From NCBI GenBank assembly GCA_949987565.1, contig OX465113.1:10216024-10280023 (forward strand): 64,000 nt of DNA. The letters run 5' to 3'. A program made the position numbers and the translations under genes. Source of the DNA: Luidia sarsii. Lineage: Eukaryota; Echinodermata; Asteroidea; Paxillosida; Luidiidae. The notes beneath the pieces are model-generated. The model worked only from the letters and a program-made list of their open reading frames with translations. It had not been told where the DNA came from and ran no database searches. This document shows positions 1 to 11,749 of the stretch, one piece after another. Position 1 is the first letter of the stretch. Each line of letters opens with the position of its first letter.

Positions 1-17
1 CAAATAGATGAGAAAGG

Positions 18-106
18 AGGGCTTGTCGTTCCGATTCTAACAAGTTTATTAAAGGCAGCGTTTCTGTCTTTGAGAAAGTTCCCGCTACGATCGAAACTTC
101 AGGCCT
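18..106. repeat. Family G hairpin repeat, degraded
   Basis: Two imperfect inverted arms are visible: a left arm with GTCGTTCCGATTCTAACAAG and a right arm ending in GATCGAAACTTCAGGCC. They match the family whose best copy is the 90 bp palindrome at 22476-22565. This copy is heavily mutated. The family looks like a non-autonomous foldback or MITE; no protein is encoded. Confidence 0.5.
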
Positions 107-117
107 TCCGTCACACA

Positions 118-262
118 CTGTATACCGCAATTTACCACAGGGGTGTAGGCTCACATACCACAGGACACCACAAAAACCACGCTGTGGAATGTCGTGGTGC
201 ATGGGCCTTTTTTTCCTCCCACAGAAAGAAACATGTGTGGTGTGGTTTCAATGCCGGTTAGG
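118..262 (+). repeat. Family E CCACA-rich dispersed repeat, copy 1
   Basis: A CCACA-rich block ends with GTGGTTTCAATGCCGGTTAGG. The same order of words recurs at 3898-4035, ending GTGGTTTCAATACCGGTTAGG. The two copies differ by substitutions and small indels, so this is an old dispersed repeat. The short ORF across it has no recognisable product. Confidence 0.6.
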
Positions 263-2120
263 ATAAGCATTTTTGCAACATACTTGCATATTACATCGGT
301 TTTTCAGGAGAGATATTTGGAAAAACGCATCTGTATTTCACACATTATAATATTATCATCTGCTTCATGAAAAGGATTCACAATCTGAACACAATACCAT
401 GATTGCATATTGCACTGTAGGTATTTCCCAAATGCAACCTAACGACTTAATGAGTGCGTCAATTTTCCACAAAGTCACAACTGCTATATACAGATAATGG
501 CTGGAGGAAGTGAAGCACCTTTAAGTGCCGTACACTCGCATCGACTGCTGGATTGAAAGCGTCCCTTTAAACTTAAATCAATAGCAAGAATAATAAAACG
601 ATAATAATCTGTTCAGGGTTTTTCTTGGGTTTTTGCTCAACGCGGCATTTTGGACGGTCGAAGGAGACTGATAGCCCTGCACTGTGTAATTTCCCAGAAG
701 GTCGTACCGGGAGTGATTGCTTCCCCCCCCCCCAACCCCTTCCAAATCCATGCAGAATTTGTCTTGCAACTTAATTTTCATATTACCCCCCGAAGGCATG
801 CACAGCTCGGCACAAGACGACGTGTGGCATGTCAATAATATACTTTTTTTTGTAGTCATAAAAGTTATATCGAAGGCCCCGGGTGCTGTAGATACAGCAA
901 TTTGTGAAAGTAAACGCAGTTCGGGGATAGGATGGATTCCTCATCGTCCGGTGTGAGGTGATGCCATAACCTTACGATACCAAATCGCCTCCATCCAGAA
1001 TCGTAGTATCTGTAGTAGGCCTATCCAAAGCGGGGAGCGAATTGCAAAGACTAAAAACAAGTTATAATCTCTGCCCAAATAGTCATGGCATAGAGAGGTG
1101 ACTGCGCTTCAAGACATGGCATCGATTTGGGGGACATGGCAATTGCTGTCGACAGGCAACAACCTCGAGACCCCCGGGTACCGGTATATACAGCTGAACA
1201 GACTTAGCAGTCTGGCGCCGGTCGATTTGCTGCGAGCTTGAAGGAGAGAGGCGGGGATGGGAGGGGGGGGGGTTATCGCAGGCTCGAATCTCTGCCCGTG
1301 CGGCGAAAACCAGACTCACGGTCATATGCCACCAACGACATGTAATGCGACACACCCGCCCGTTCACTCACTCATCTTGATAGCTACCAATTACGAATGT
1401 TTTGAATTACCGTTTGAAAATACAGACCGGATATGTGCCGATCATTAGGAAATTCGATGTGTATACCGACAACCGGGGGAAGTCACTCTAAATGCAAAGC
1501 GACTTTAGTGGTTAGTGTTTAATCTCTTGAATTGCTGCGATTTTTTAAACGTTAGGCGGAAAATCCCATAGGATTTGTGCACAAATTCGGTTTGCGCGTT
1601 CTCGGTTTAGATCGGAGGACCGTGCGGGGTTCGATCCACATACAGCCATGTTGATGTTGCTGCTCGTTTTATAAGAGCCCGAGTAAGAAGCCCATGCTGT
1701 GTTTCCAAACAGACAGGAGACCTATAGCCTATTTCTTGTCTCGCCCACAGTAAACGTCTTTCGGCCAATTACTGTAGCAGATCGGCAGTTCGTGCGGATG
1801 CTTCGCGCCTGAGGGATAGGAGTGATGGCAGCTCGCCCCATGCACCGGTTGTCTTCGACTTCACCGGGGGTAACCGCCGCAGACAGTCATGTAGGCCAAG
1901 GGAGTGATAACAATGCCTCACAAGAAACGGAGAGAAAATGTCAGGGCGTCCTGGCTCGCAAACCCAGTAGACGGTTTTTTTTTTGTCTTCTCTTTCCCCT
2001 TCCCCTCTCACCCCACTCCCCCTCCCTCCTCCCACCTCCCCCCTCCAGCGGCCAAACACACAGTCCCTCGCCCCCAACGAACACGCGTTCTACATAACGT
2101 CAGCGAAGGCTGCCACCGGC
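263..2120. other. No gene recognised; short homopolymer and pyrimidine tracts
   Basis: I see no coding signal or named repeat here. It holds a C run near 722-733, a G run near 1261-1271 and a CT-rich stretch at 1975-2060. GGGGTTCGATCC near 1626 resembles a pol III B-box, but no tRNA-like body surrounds it. TAGGCCTA occurs at 1016-1023. Confidence 0.5.
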
Positions 2121-2135
2121 GTCTCCTTGGCAACC
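2121..2135 (+). promoter_or_regulatory. RFX X-box-like motif
   Basis: GTCTCCTTGGCAACC fits the RFX consensus (GTNNCC, two-base spacer, RGNAAC) at both half-sites. In animals such sites commonly mark promoters of ciliary genes. No downstream exon could be recognised, so function is inferred from the motif alone. Confidence 0.4.
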
Positions 2136-2940
2136 GCTATTCATAAACCAACCCACCCCCCCCCACCTCCCATGCACGGGCAGAGAGGCACATTAACGAT
2201 CAGATTGTGAAAGCCCAAGATCATTTCTTTAAAAAAAGAAAGAAAAAAAAAACTCATTACTGTTTGTTCTAGGGTTTATACGACATGAAAACCTTGTCGG
2301 CCCTCTTTGTGAGCGAAATTATTATTATCATTAGGTCTACGTGCTTCCTAGGGTATTCTTGTCAGCCGAATGCCGAGCTGGTTCCAGAGGGGGAGGGGAG
2401 GCGGTAGAGGGAGGGGGAAGGGCGACAGAGGGACAGAAACGCCGTATCTGATCCAGACGAATCGTTCCCATTGCCACGTGTAGCAGGCGTCGTTCTAATC
2501 ACCCTTTCCGCGACATAATTGCCATCATTGCCTGGATACGGTCCGCCGAAGGAAAAAAAAAGAACCACTGGAGGCAAGAAACGCAGACTAAGATACAATG
2601 GGCGCAGGACTGAAGAAAATCTGAAAGTAAATGTATCTGGTTTTGCAGCAAACATGAAGTAAATTATGAATACACGACAAAAAAAGCCTCGCTGAATTAC
2701 CATCAAAGCCATTTAGCCTGCATAATGTACATTATATACCAATTTATGCGTATCAAAGTAACGCACCCAGCAATATATATCACTCTTTTTTTTTTCATCT
2801 TGAGCATTGTGGCACGGCCGGACATGGCAACGTGCATACGTAAAACCTATATCAATATCATATAATAAGCCGTCTATTTTTTATCCAAGAAATGATATGG
2901 CTTTTGCGTAAAGGAGATTGATGAGGCCATTCGTGATGTT
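2136..2940. other. No feature recognised
   Basis: The stretch holds short A, C and T runs and a G/A-rich patch near 2383-2430. No coding or repeat signal was identified. Confidence 0.4.
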
Positions 2941-3070
2941 AGTTTGCGGTGACACTATGTGAACATATCTCTTTTGTGAGTACAATGTATGTGTTGATCT
3001 GAATAGAACCACGATGGACCCCACGTTTCGAACCGTATGCTCTGTCCGTCGCCAGCAGTCTCCTGACGAG
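2941..3070. repeat. Family S repeat, divergent copy
   Basis: It begins with GTTTGCGGTGACACTATG and ends with a CGTTTCGAACC...CTGTCCGTCGCCAG segment, the same order as better copies at 24099-24217 and 37212-37321. The histone-like stem-loop in the middle is not preserved here (only TCTGAATAGAACC remains). It is an old copy. Confidence 0.55.
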
Positions 3071-3607
3071 GGGCAGGGCGTACTGAACCAGAACCAGAAG
3101 ACACATTTGATCAAGGAAATTGATTGTCCAACTCGAGTGTATAGTTCACACTGCATGATCAGCGCTTGCCGAACAATACATTATATCGGCCGGCAGCTCG
3201 GCCGGTATGGAGTCGGCAACTCCTGTTTTCGAGTGCAGACGACTTCACTACATGCACTTGACTAATAACGAGCTCGAGTCGTAGTCGTGTGGTGGTTTCG
3301 TCTGTTTCAACTTGTCGACAATTGAGAGGGTTTGTCGTACCTTATAGCAAAGGTCTTTTGAGCAAGGCCGTGCTCTATCAAAACGCCATGCCCGGAAACA
3401 TATGCATAGCTTTGGTTACTGTAGTTATTGAGAACATATTTTTCATTTCATGTTTTAATTGTGATAGACTGGCGATGCTTTAATTTAGATTTACCAAGTA
3501 AATGTGTTTTTTAACCAAAATATGATAGGAAATACCATTGAGAATGGCCTTTTGGTCTTGACAGAAATTGGCCGTACGCTAACCTTAATCAAAGACGCCA
3601 ATAATCT

Positions 3608-3654
3608 GCTGATATTAGCACAAAAAAAATCATATTTTGTTTGCTAATATCAGC
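3608..3654. repeat. 13 bp perfect inverted repeat
   Basis: GCTGATATTAGCA (3608-3620) pairs exactly with TGCTAATATCAGC (3642-3654) across a 21-base A/T-rich loop. It may be a tiny foldback remnant. Flanks 3071-3607 and 3655-3897 show nothing else. Confidence 0.5.
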
Positions 3655-3897
3655 TAATTATAGTATGCATGCTAATCTGCAAACAAATACGACCGAGGCA
3701 TTCTGAAGGTGTCGAGCAGTGTTAAGATTAATCTTGCTTGCGTCGAAGCCCATTCAATTTCGGCACAGCTCGCTTTTGTGCCCAATTCTATGGCAGCCCA
3801 AAGTCGTCCTGAATAGACAAGTCCACAATAGGACACACGATTGGACTGCGAGGCCGTGCGAGGCCGCTTCTGAAATCACTCTTGAATTCCAGCGCAA

Positions 3898-4035
3898 GAC
3901 AGCCTATATACCACAACAAACCACAAACCCCACTGTGGTAAGTCGTGGTGTATGCGCCACACTCCAAACACCACACATCACCACAAGCATGTGTAGAGGA
4001 CTGCGGTTTTCAATGTGGTTTCAATACCGGTTAGG
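3898..4035 (+). repeat. Family E CCACA-rich dispersed repeat, copy 2
   Basis: Same word order as 118-262: TATATACCACA start, a CCACACATCACC core, and a GTGGTTTCAATACCGGTTAGG end. The following ~340 bases are TG/GT-rich with no recognised feature. Confidence 0.6.
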
Positions 4036-4380
4036 TAAATAGTAATTTTTATGAATGTGGCTTCAATAGTAGCAACTTTTGTGCCTTCCAATTACTTTTC
4101 TGAATCTGATTTCACGGGGCATCACCAATGTGGGAATAGCAAGTTGTGGTTTCATTAGTAAATGACACAACAGTGTTGTTGTTTAGAGTGTGGTTTTAAC
4201 GGGTGTGTACTTCTTCTCTTTACCTACGGGACTGTGGGGGCCAATTATATACTCGACCTCCATTCGATTACTGTGAACAAGACCTTGGGGGCGCTTTCCG
4301 GCCCGCCTCACAGACGACATGTTTACAGTGGAAGAATGCAGGAATACAATACCACTCAAATTCGGTGGGACAAACCCCCC

Positions 4381-4600
4381 AATTCGGGCGATTCACTATA
4401 GTGCGCCCTCAAGAGTCTGCAACGCGTTGACCAATCACAATGCGCAAAATCTGTCGACCCCATTGATCTCCATAATTATTATGGAGATCAATGGTCGACC
4501 CTTTCCAGACGTGTATTAGTCGACAGATTTCGCGCATTGTGATTGGCCAACGCGTTGGAAACTCTTGAGGGTTAACTATTTTGAATCGCCCGTATTGAAT
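4381..4600. mobile_element. Foldback MITE with central palindrome
   Basis: Long inverted arms: 4382-4458 (ATTCGGGCGATTCAC ... CAATGCGC ... GTCGAC) pairs with 4519-4600 (GTCGACAG ... GCGCATTGTGATTGG ... GAATCGCCC). The centre is itself an almost perfect palindrome (4453-4499, CATTGATCTCCAT mirrored as ATGGAGATCAATG). No protein is encoded. Both arms carry a CCAAT box (ACCAATCACAATGCGC and its mirror). A clear target duplication was not found. Confidence 0.75.
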
Positions 4601-4669
4601 CACAACTTCATTGAGAATGTGATTTAAATAATGAGGGTTTACCCTCATAAAAGCCATAATATATCAATG

Positions 4670-4885
4670 TAGTTCATAATAATCTAAGTAACTCATAATC
4701 TAGTTAAGTAATAATATATCATCATAATATATCTATGTAAATCATACATATTTAGGTAAGTCATATGAATCTAAGTAAGTCATATTATCTAGTTAAGTAA
4801 TAATAATATCAAAGTAGTTCATAATATATCTATGTAAATCATACATATTAAGGTAAGTCATATAAATCTATGTAAGTCATAATAC
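4670..4885. repeat. AT-rich tandem repeat, unit about 95 bp
   Basis: Two consecutive units begin with CTAGTTAAGTAATAAT (about 4702 and 4788). Each contains ATATATCTATGTAAATCATA and GGTAAGTCATA words. A partial unit precedes them. The tract directly follows the foldback element. Confidence 0.65.
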
Positions 4886-5364
4886 ATATTGATATGCAAG
4901 CATTCGAGACATTGAAAATACATAAACTACAGAAAAGTCAACAAATTGGTAGCGGAATTGGACCCTGCCATCATAATATTACGGATGCAGACTAGGGATT
5001 GGATCCGAAAGAAGCTTCTCTTGTGTACAATATCTGTAATGATTTTTTGTGAAAGGCTTACGCCAGAATAATCCATAAAGGCCGGCGAGATTTCACCCAG
5101 TACGTAGGCGTGCATTTCCTCCTGCTGCGCGCCCGGCCGGGGAGACGGGGAACCTTGCGACCTTGCCGTGACACGAAAATGGATTGCAATCATGTTATCG
5201 TGCCCCTGCCCTGCCCCCACACCTCCCTCCCGCCTGCCTTCCGCAGTGACAGCCGTGGACCAGTGACGCAACATCGCAACCTTACCACTTTTGGCGGGGG
5301 CCCGTTATATCTGTGCAAATCAATCTTCAGCTATATAAGCACGCATGCTATATAATTATATATT
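4886..5364. other. No feature recognised
   Basis: The stretch includes a C-rich patch at 5205-5235. No coding or repeat evidence was seen. Confidence 0.4.
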
Positions 5365-5620
5365 GGACCTTTTTTCCAAATCCCGGTAAAGGCTCAGGCT
5401 CCGGCTTTGTCTTTCTCTCTGTCGGCCGTTATTTTTCAAGTGCAAGGCATGAAAACGGGAAGCCTTTTGGCTTCGTTTGAGAATGTTTTTATGCGTTTTG
5501 AAAGGAAAAAAGGGATCCTAAGCTTCAACTGCAACGAAGTATTTAAAACCTGTGTTTTCAGCTTTTGGATAACAGAGACGAGCCGGAGCCGGAGCCTAAG
5601 CCGGGTTTTGGAAAAGGGCC
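5365..5620. mobile_element. 256 bp TIR element (GGACCTTTT ends)
   Basis: The left end (GGACCTTTTTTCCAAATCCC ... GGCTCAGGCTCCGGC) is mirrored by the right end (GCCGGAGCCGGAGCCTAAGCC ... TTTTGGAAAAGGGCC), giving terminal inverted repeats of about 40 bp. No transposase is present, so it is non-autonomous. A related GGCTCGGGCTC-armed element lies at 29095-29310. Confidence 0.7.
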
Positions 5621-6764
5621 AAGTCATACCGTTATGATAATTCTCATCTCCGCTTTTTGAGCCATTGCCCACTGCTGCTACATCACCACCCCTTACCTCC
5701 TCCGGTGCCTATATTATCTTTGTAGGCATTTTAACACCGATTACCGAGAGGCTTGACGGGGCAGTGCATCTGCATTAGTCCACCAAGACGTCACCATTAT
5801 AGTCCGAAAACTAACGGCAAGAACACGGACAAAATGACCCAGTGCCTCGAAATCAAGAATAAGTTGGAAATTGACCTTTTGAGATATGCATGATATGATG
5901 AGAAAGGGAATTTCATAGGCTTTCTAATGATAACTATCGCATGCATGTAGTATATTTGGTTATGGGGATATGATTCGAGAACGATGGCACGTCATTAGTT
6001 GTTAATAAAATCCACACTCATTGAAAAGGGTCTTTGAAATAAACAGTTGTAATCATTTGTACCGCATACAACACACATCCCAACAAACATCCATATAGTA
6101 ACCACAAACTTCCCTTTATCCGATTGTCATGAAATGTTGCACAGTGGTAAGCCACTAATAGATCAATCTGTAAACCGAATTACTACTTCACCCTGTCCCT
6201 GAGCGTGTAACTTCATATATTGCTCGGCGCATGTTGGGAAACCATAAATGTCTACCAAAAGTGTAACAAGGTTTGGTAGACTATTTCTATACCGCAGGAG
6301 GAATCTAAGCAGAAACCAACGCGTTCATTTAAGAGTCGGCATTACGCAATTCCGTGATCCCAAACCTGTCTATTACATCCTTTCGGAGTTTTCAGACGGT
6401 CCTAAAGTGGGCCTTTGCTTGGCTGTACGGACCGACTAATACACCGGTGTGGGTTTTTTTTTTCAACAATGCTATCGATGATGAGGGGCTGGGGTTGCGG
6501 TGAAGGACTACACAATTTTTACATCCATCACACGCGCTGTTGTCAAGCCCAAGTGTCCTGTTTCAACAATTCTATCCTTCCCCGATGCTCAATGAGTCCC
6601 GCTCGATGTGTGTGCCGCACGATGAAAGGGAATGGAGGGTGACATTTCACAGACCTGTTCACAATTATTGATATACAATTATTGATTAACCCAGAATCGC
6701 ACCGGTGGTTGGAAGGCATCACCTGCTTGCATGGTCACCGCTTCAGCGTCGTTCTAAAAAGAGA
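5621..6764. other. No feature recognised
   Basis: Ordinary mixed sequence without identifiable exons or repeats. Confidence 0.4.
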
Positions 6765-6900
6765 TCACTCTTTTTTCTCTCCCCTCCCACTCCCACCCTC
6801 ACCCCTTATCCTCCCCATTCCATCATTCCTTTGTCTTCGCCACCCCTTTCACTCCCCCACCCTCTATCCCAACCCCCTTCGCTTCCCCCCTCTCCCACGC
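6765..6900. repeat. Pyrimidine-rich low-complexity tract
   Basis: The stretch is almost entirely C and T (CCCTCCC, CACCC and TCCCC words). ORFs through it are compositional artefacts. Confidence 0.75.
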
Positions 6901-6917
6901 TGTACACATGATGCGGG

Positions 6918-7020
6918 GTTGCCGGGGCGACCATTGACGTCAAAGGGCTCGCCTGGCGACCCGGCCGCGCCAAAATGTCCGAAGCGACGCGGCGCAGCGC
7001 AGCGAGCTAGGGAGCTTCGT
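6918..7020. promoter_or_regulatory. GC-rich patch with RFX-like site and CRE
   Basis: GTTGCCGGGGCGAC (6918-6931) resembles an RFX X-box. A perfect CRE, TGACGTCA, follows at 6935-6942. Then come TCGCCTGGCGACC and a CpG-rich stretch to about 7015. The clustering is promoter-like, but no exon can be assigned to it. Confidence 0.35.
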
Positions 7021-7939
7021 CCAGAAAATATCAAGGGCAAAATCCGCATTTAATTGCGTGGAATAAATCTCCTCTCGTGCTGTATGAAGAGGAGGCGGGG
7101 GAGGGTGGGTGGGGAGACATAACCCTTCCCCTCATCCCCCCCTTGTCATCTGCCACCGGCCGCTCATTCAAAATGAAGGCCCCCCCCCCCGACTTTGGCG
7201 GCAAATATGCGCGGGATATTGACTCCAGAGCTACGGATATGGAAATTGAGATTTTATTGAAACCCACAGATAGTGCTTTAGCTTTTCTAATAAAGAAAGG
7301 TTGAAAATACATACACACAAATAAACAGTACACCGAATTGAAACTGACGTTGCTGATACGTAATGAAACGCTATCCTTTTTTATCATTTTGGCCATAAAT
7401 AAACATTCTTTTTTGGGGGGAAATGGCAAAGAAAGGTTTCCACTCATTTTTTTTTATCTATTTGCTTAATTCTTTTATTTTTTATTTTAGATATTTTAAA
7501 GAAAACTATTGGCACTCAATTTCAGGTCCGTCGTTTCTTTGGGCGACACTGCTCAAGCCCACGAATGAGGGATTTGCACACAGTGAACGCGTGCAATCGC
7601 ACTCATGGTGATAATAATTGTGAGATTTGCCTAATCTTTGGACACTGGGATTTCCCCTTTTTTCTCCCCCTCTCCAGTTACTTCATTCGGCTCGAACACC
7701 TGCCTATATTTCGTCCTCCATGCCTCGTCTCAATTTTTGTCTCATATTTCTCAGAGATAGGTGCCGATAAGATCGAAACGTCAGTCCCTGTATATTTTTT
7801 TGTTAGATTTGGATTTTGGTCATTGAAGTAGTGAGCAACAGTTTTTTATTCATATAGCTTCAAGTCGTATACCTATTTTTCGGTTTGTTGGGATTTTTCT
7901 GTGGTCGCCAGCATTTCGGTGTGTTTATTCGGCTGTTTG
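7021..7939. other. No feature recognised; C10 run
   Basis: It holds a C run at about 7181-7190 and T-rich patches around 7440-7490. GATCGAAACGTCAG at 7772-7785 is a possible family G scrap. No exon was recognised. Confidence 0.4.
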
Positions 7940-8285
7940 GTTAGTTAGGGGCTGGTCTGTTAGTGCACGGGCTGGTGAATTGGTTAGTCGTTTGAGTGGA
8001 TGGGCTCGGCTAGTTGGTTGGATATAGACGGAGTCTTCATGCTAATCCCAGCCTGACTTACTCAAAGATTTGTTTTCCATTCTCCTTTCTCTTTTCATTT
8101 TTGAGCTCAGGTTTTACACAATTTTGAGTTTTTCCTCATATCTGGGGGTGAATTCATTTTTCAGCATTATTAAGGTCCTATCTTGTTTTTGATAACTTAG
8201 GGGTTTCTTTGTTTCCGTTTGTTGCAAACTTAGTCGTCTATCTCTTAATCCCCTGATATGTCTAGTATAAAATGTGAATCGTCCG
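7940..8285. repeat. Family H repeat, copy 1
   Basis: It shares long ordered blocks with 11260-11600: ATAGACGGAGTCTTCATGCT, CAGCCTGACTTACTCAAAGA, TCTCCTTTCTCTTTTCATTT, CCTGATAT. The two copies lie 3.3 kb apart in the same orientation and differ by substitutions and small indels. Confidence 0.7.
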
Positions 8286-8930
8286 TTCCGAATTAAGTGC
8301 GCCTGCCGTGAGAACCCCGTGAATATCATGACCCGATCACAGCTAGTGAATATTTGATAATTGCGGGCATTTCATAGAATCCTGTGTAAACCGCACCGTT
8401 AATTTCCCCAGGAATCTTTAACAATGCTCGGTGTTAAGCAATAGTCCCTGTATATAGATGCACCTATAATTTCTGGATAATTTGTCCCCCATGTGTGTTC
8501 TGACAGCCGGCAGTAACACGAGGATAGCTTCCTAGCGATGTGTAACAGTAGATTCTCATTGCATACAGACTATCATATGATACTATCATACAAGATAATT
8601 CTATAAATGTATCATGCAGCCGCAACGCATTGGCCGTATCGCATTCTTCCATACGGTTTTTCGATCGATAGAAGTCACGAGAAAGCGAGATCATTCTGAC
8701 AGATGATACAGAACAGCCGTTTGGAATCACATGAATTACGTTCGTACAGACAAATTCCTCTATCGCTTTATCGATCGCGGCGAGGTATCTATTCAACAAA
8801 GATTAAGCGCCGGCGGCAACTTTTCAAACACTTACGGTACAGCGTTGGCGTGGTACTGTCGACACCTGCTCGGTATTTGCTTTCGCTGTGCAAGACGTTA
8901 TTTCCTCGGGAGTTTGGACGATAAATCACG
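8286..8930. other. No feature recognised
   Basis: Mixed sequence with several overlapping ORFs in different frames. None has a recognisable domain. Confidence 0.4.
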
Positions 8931-9440
8931 CGTGGTGATGAACGAGAATGGGACGGGGCAGCGCACGCAGCCCTGTAGCCCCGCTGAGCCCAGAGAGAGG
9001 GGGTCGCCCCTGCCGCCTGCCCGCCTCTCCCCCCTCCCGCCGACGGGCTACGGGCACCCTCGCGTGGTACAAAGCCACCGCGATGCAAACGGCCGAGAAC
9101 TCACCCGTCGTGATTCTGTACGAGGGGCTATCCCTACGGGCGAGTCGATACACGGAGAGACGGACGCGATGCACACATACACACACACATTCTCCTCCGC
9201 CTTCGATGGACAACTACGTTCTGACGGCGAGATGGCCTTCCCGCCTGCCCCCACTTAGCAGCGAGTGGGAGCCCATGTGCAACTGTCCGTTTGCATCTCC
9301 TCCCCTCCCTTCCTGTGCTGACTCTAGAGCGCAAGCTATCCATCACAACAGTCCCACTCTCCCCCGCCACACAAAAGGCACGAACCGTGCTCAGCCAGAC
9401 AGGCCTACGTCACAATCGTCCCCCGCTAGCCACCTCCGTA
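8931..9440. other. GC-rich stretch, unclassified; short CA repeat
   Basis: ORFs are open in at least four overlapping frames on both strands (the longest, plus strand, is 8948-9667). This reflects GC-rich composition, not selection on one frame. A (CA)n run sits at about 9173-9188. The longest frame is rich in Pro, Ser, Arg and Thr and matches no family I know. It could overlap a first exon or CpG-rich promoter. Confidence 0.3.
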
Positions 9441-11160
9441 AATTCAGTTCATTTTACAGCAGTACGTTAACGGCCCTGGCACCAATTTGGGGTGTTTTTT
9501 TGTTGGCTACTTCGCCACCGTTAAGGAAGAGAAACGATTCTTTGTTCAGTCGTCATTTACGTAAACATGTGACGTGTAATAACAAAGTGACACCAAATTG
9601 TCACGTTGTCTACGTGGACTCTGGCAATTTAAAGAAGGTTCGAAAAAAAACACCTAGGATGACGTAAATGATGCAATCCGTCTCCATTTTTTATTAGATT
9701 TCAGGCTTTTAAACTCGCCCAAACCGTAGACGACCCATTAATGTTGCCGTACAACAGCATACTGGGAAGTAATATTCCTCGGTGAAATCCTTTTTCTATA
9801 CCAAAGATATGTTTTGGTGCAGTGTTTCTCTCTCGTCGTGTTTTCCCTTGTCAGGAAAAAAAAACACGAGTAGGGAGATTGTGCTGCGAGAATATGGGTG
9901 ACTATAAGAGAAGGGAAACATTCGACAGTGCGCGTCTAAGGGTAAAAGGATGCTTACTGATTGGTAGCCAAAACGGAAGTGATAACGGACTTTGAATGAA
10001 AGCTGTCGCCATTAACCAAACAAAAATAATTATTCAAAAGCCTAAATGACAGGATTGGAAATTTCAGATCAGGTTTCGTTTAAAAAGTGAGACCTAGGGT
10101 CTCCTAACTCCCTCCTAACTACCCTAAGTTGACGATTTTACCCCCCCCCCTCCCCCACCGCCGCCCTCGTCTCAATCAAACCGGGATTGAAAAGTGGGTA
10201 AGTCAAATATTATAAGCATTGAAGCTATTGAAGCCATAAGGCTCATAAGAGCGCATCTAGTCCAAGGGATGCCTGGCTAATGGTATCGATTTCTTCAACA
10301 TTACAAAACACACAGCAATTTGCACTCGACGATAGATCCCACACATACCTAATAAAAAAAACAGTCACCTTCCATCCCTATTATAGTATTGCACGTTCGC
10401 AGAACCTGATCATGGCAACATTTCTGAGAACCGCCGTTATTTTGAAGGGATAAATTAATGCTGCAGTACTCAACGGGGACCTCAATTTGGAATCAAAATT
10501 CCATGAAAGAAAAAGAAAAAAAAACATTAAAAGTCCCGGCCGTCATAGTGGGTAACCTTTCTACTCGAAGCTATCTCCCGGATCAGACCATCCGCTAAAC
10601 CGGAAAATTTCATCCGTATTTTGCATTTTGCATAAACAACAAATACACGAAATTCCACTCGTGAACTGTTACGAAATCGTCTCGCTTCTGGCCTGGCCTA
10701 CTGTAATACCTTTGCATATATCAATGCAGACTTCCTGGACAGACCAGGGCTCTATTCTATATAAAAAACAAAATTAGGGAAAGATGTTCCCCAGTAACTT
10801 AGGAAGAATAAGTTAAAGAAGGAAATTTAACAGGTGGTTTGAGCAGTATAAAGTACCTTTGGTTTGAAGAAGAAAAAACCGCTTCTTCATGCACTGTGTG
10901 CATTTACTTCCATGCATGTTTCCAATAGAAGGTTTTGTCGGACTCGTGTTTTGTTTGCTGTGACGTTTTTCCATACCTTTACAAATTGAATGGGTATCTT
11001 AGAAGGAATTCGACAACCTAATTCTCGGCTCAATCCGGACTCCGTTATGGATCATTGCGTGTATGCCTCGAAACCCGTGGTATTATAATAACAGGCTGCT
11101 TACATTGCCTATAATCGGCCAGACGGGGGGAGGGGGGTTCATGAAAGGAACAGTATACCC
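9441..11160. other. No feature recognised
   Basis: About 1.7 kb of mixed AT-leaning sequence with a C run at 10141-10150. No coding, RNA or repeat signal was identified. Confidence 0.4.
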
Positions 11161-11600
11161 GAACTCGGCTCGGGGATCTCAGCCCAGGAATCGGTATAAA
11201 CGGGCAACTAAATCCAGCGAACAATATTCCAGGGTGACAGGTATAAGGGGGAGAGGTGAGGCTTAGTTAGGGCATGGTGGTTTGTTGGTGCATGGGCTTG
11301 TTGGTTGGTCGTTTGAGAGGGGGGGGGCTCGGTTAGTTGGTTGGAGATAGACGGAGTCTTCATGCTTTTCCCAGCCTGACTTACTCAAAGACTCATTCTC
11401 CTTTCTCTTTTCATTTTGGAGCTCCGGTTTTACACAATAATATTTTGATGTTTTCCTCATAGGGCTATATGGTAGTGATTTCATTTTATCATTATTGGGG
11501 TTCTTTCTTGATTTCAATAATTTAGAGGTTTATCTTTTTCCGTTTGTTAAAAACTTGGTAGCCTTTCTCTTAATCGCCTGATATCTTTAGTATAATAACG
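11161..11600. repeat. Family H repeat, copy 2 (with 5' extension)
   Basis: The 11260-11600 part matches copy 1 at 7940-8285. The 11161-11245 part (GGGATCTCAGCCCAGGAATC ... CCAGCGAACAAT ... GGGTGACAGG) recurs at 11690-12042. There it is split by a MITE, so this copy shows the MITE's empty site. Confidence 0.7.
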
Positions 11601-11601
11601 T

Positions 11602-11749
11602 GTCTTCACGCTAATCAAATTCCTTCCTCTTTTAATTTCTGAGCTCTGGTTTCACACGATCGTGAGTTTGGCCTCATAATCCCCCAGCTCAGGGATCTGA
11701 GCTCACGAATCAGTACAGTATACACGGGCCGCAACATCCAGCGAACAAT
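11602..11749. repeat. Family H partial third copy
   Basis: GTCTTCACGCTAATC, TTTTAATTTCTGAGCTCTGG and GAGTTTGGCCTCATA echo family H. Then GGGATCTGAGCTCACGAATC ... CCAGCGAACAAT repeats 11175-11225. It stops where the MITE at 11750 begins. Confidence 0.6.

Noticed and set aside
1016..1023. TAGGCCTA as a cloning linker or adaptor artefact (contains the StuI site)
   Set aside because: Sites are scattered in continuous sequence, with biased R-TA...TA context and one clear paralogous empty site; linkers would not behave so.
8948..9667. 239-residue ORF as a gene
   Set aside because: Several overlapping frames are open on both strands, composition is Pro/Ser/Arg/Thr-rich and includes a (CA)n run; no family match.
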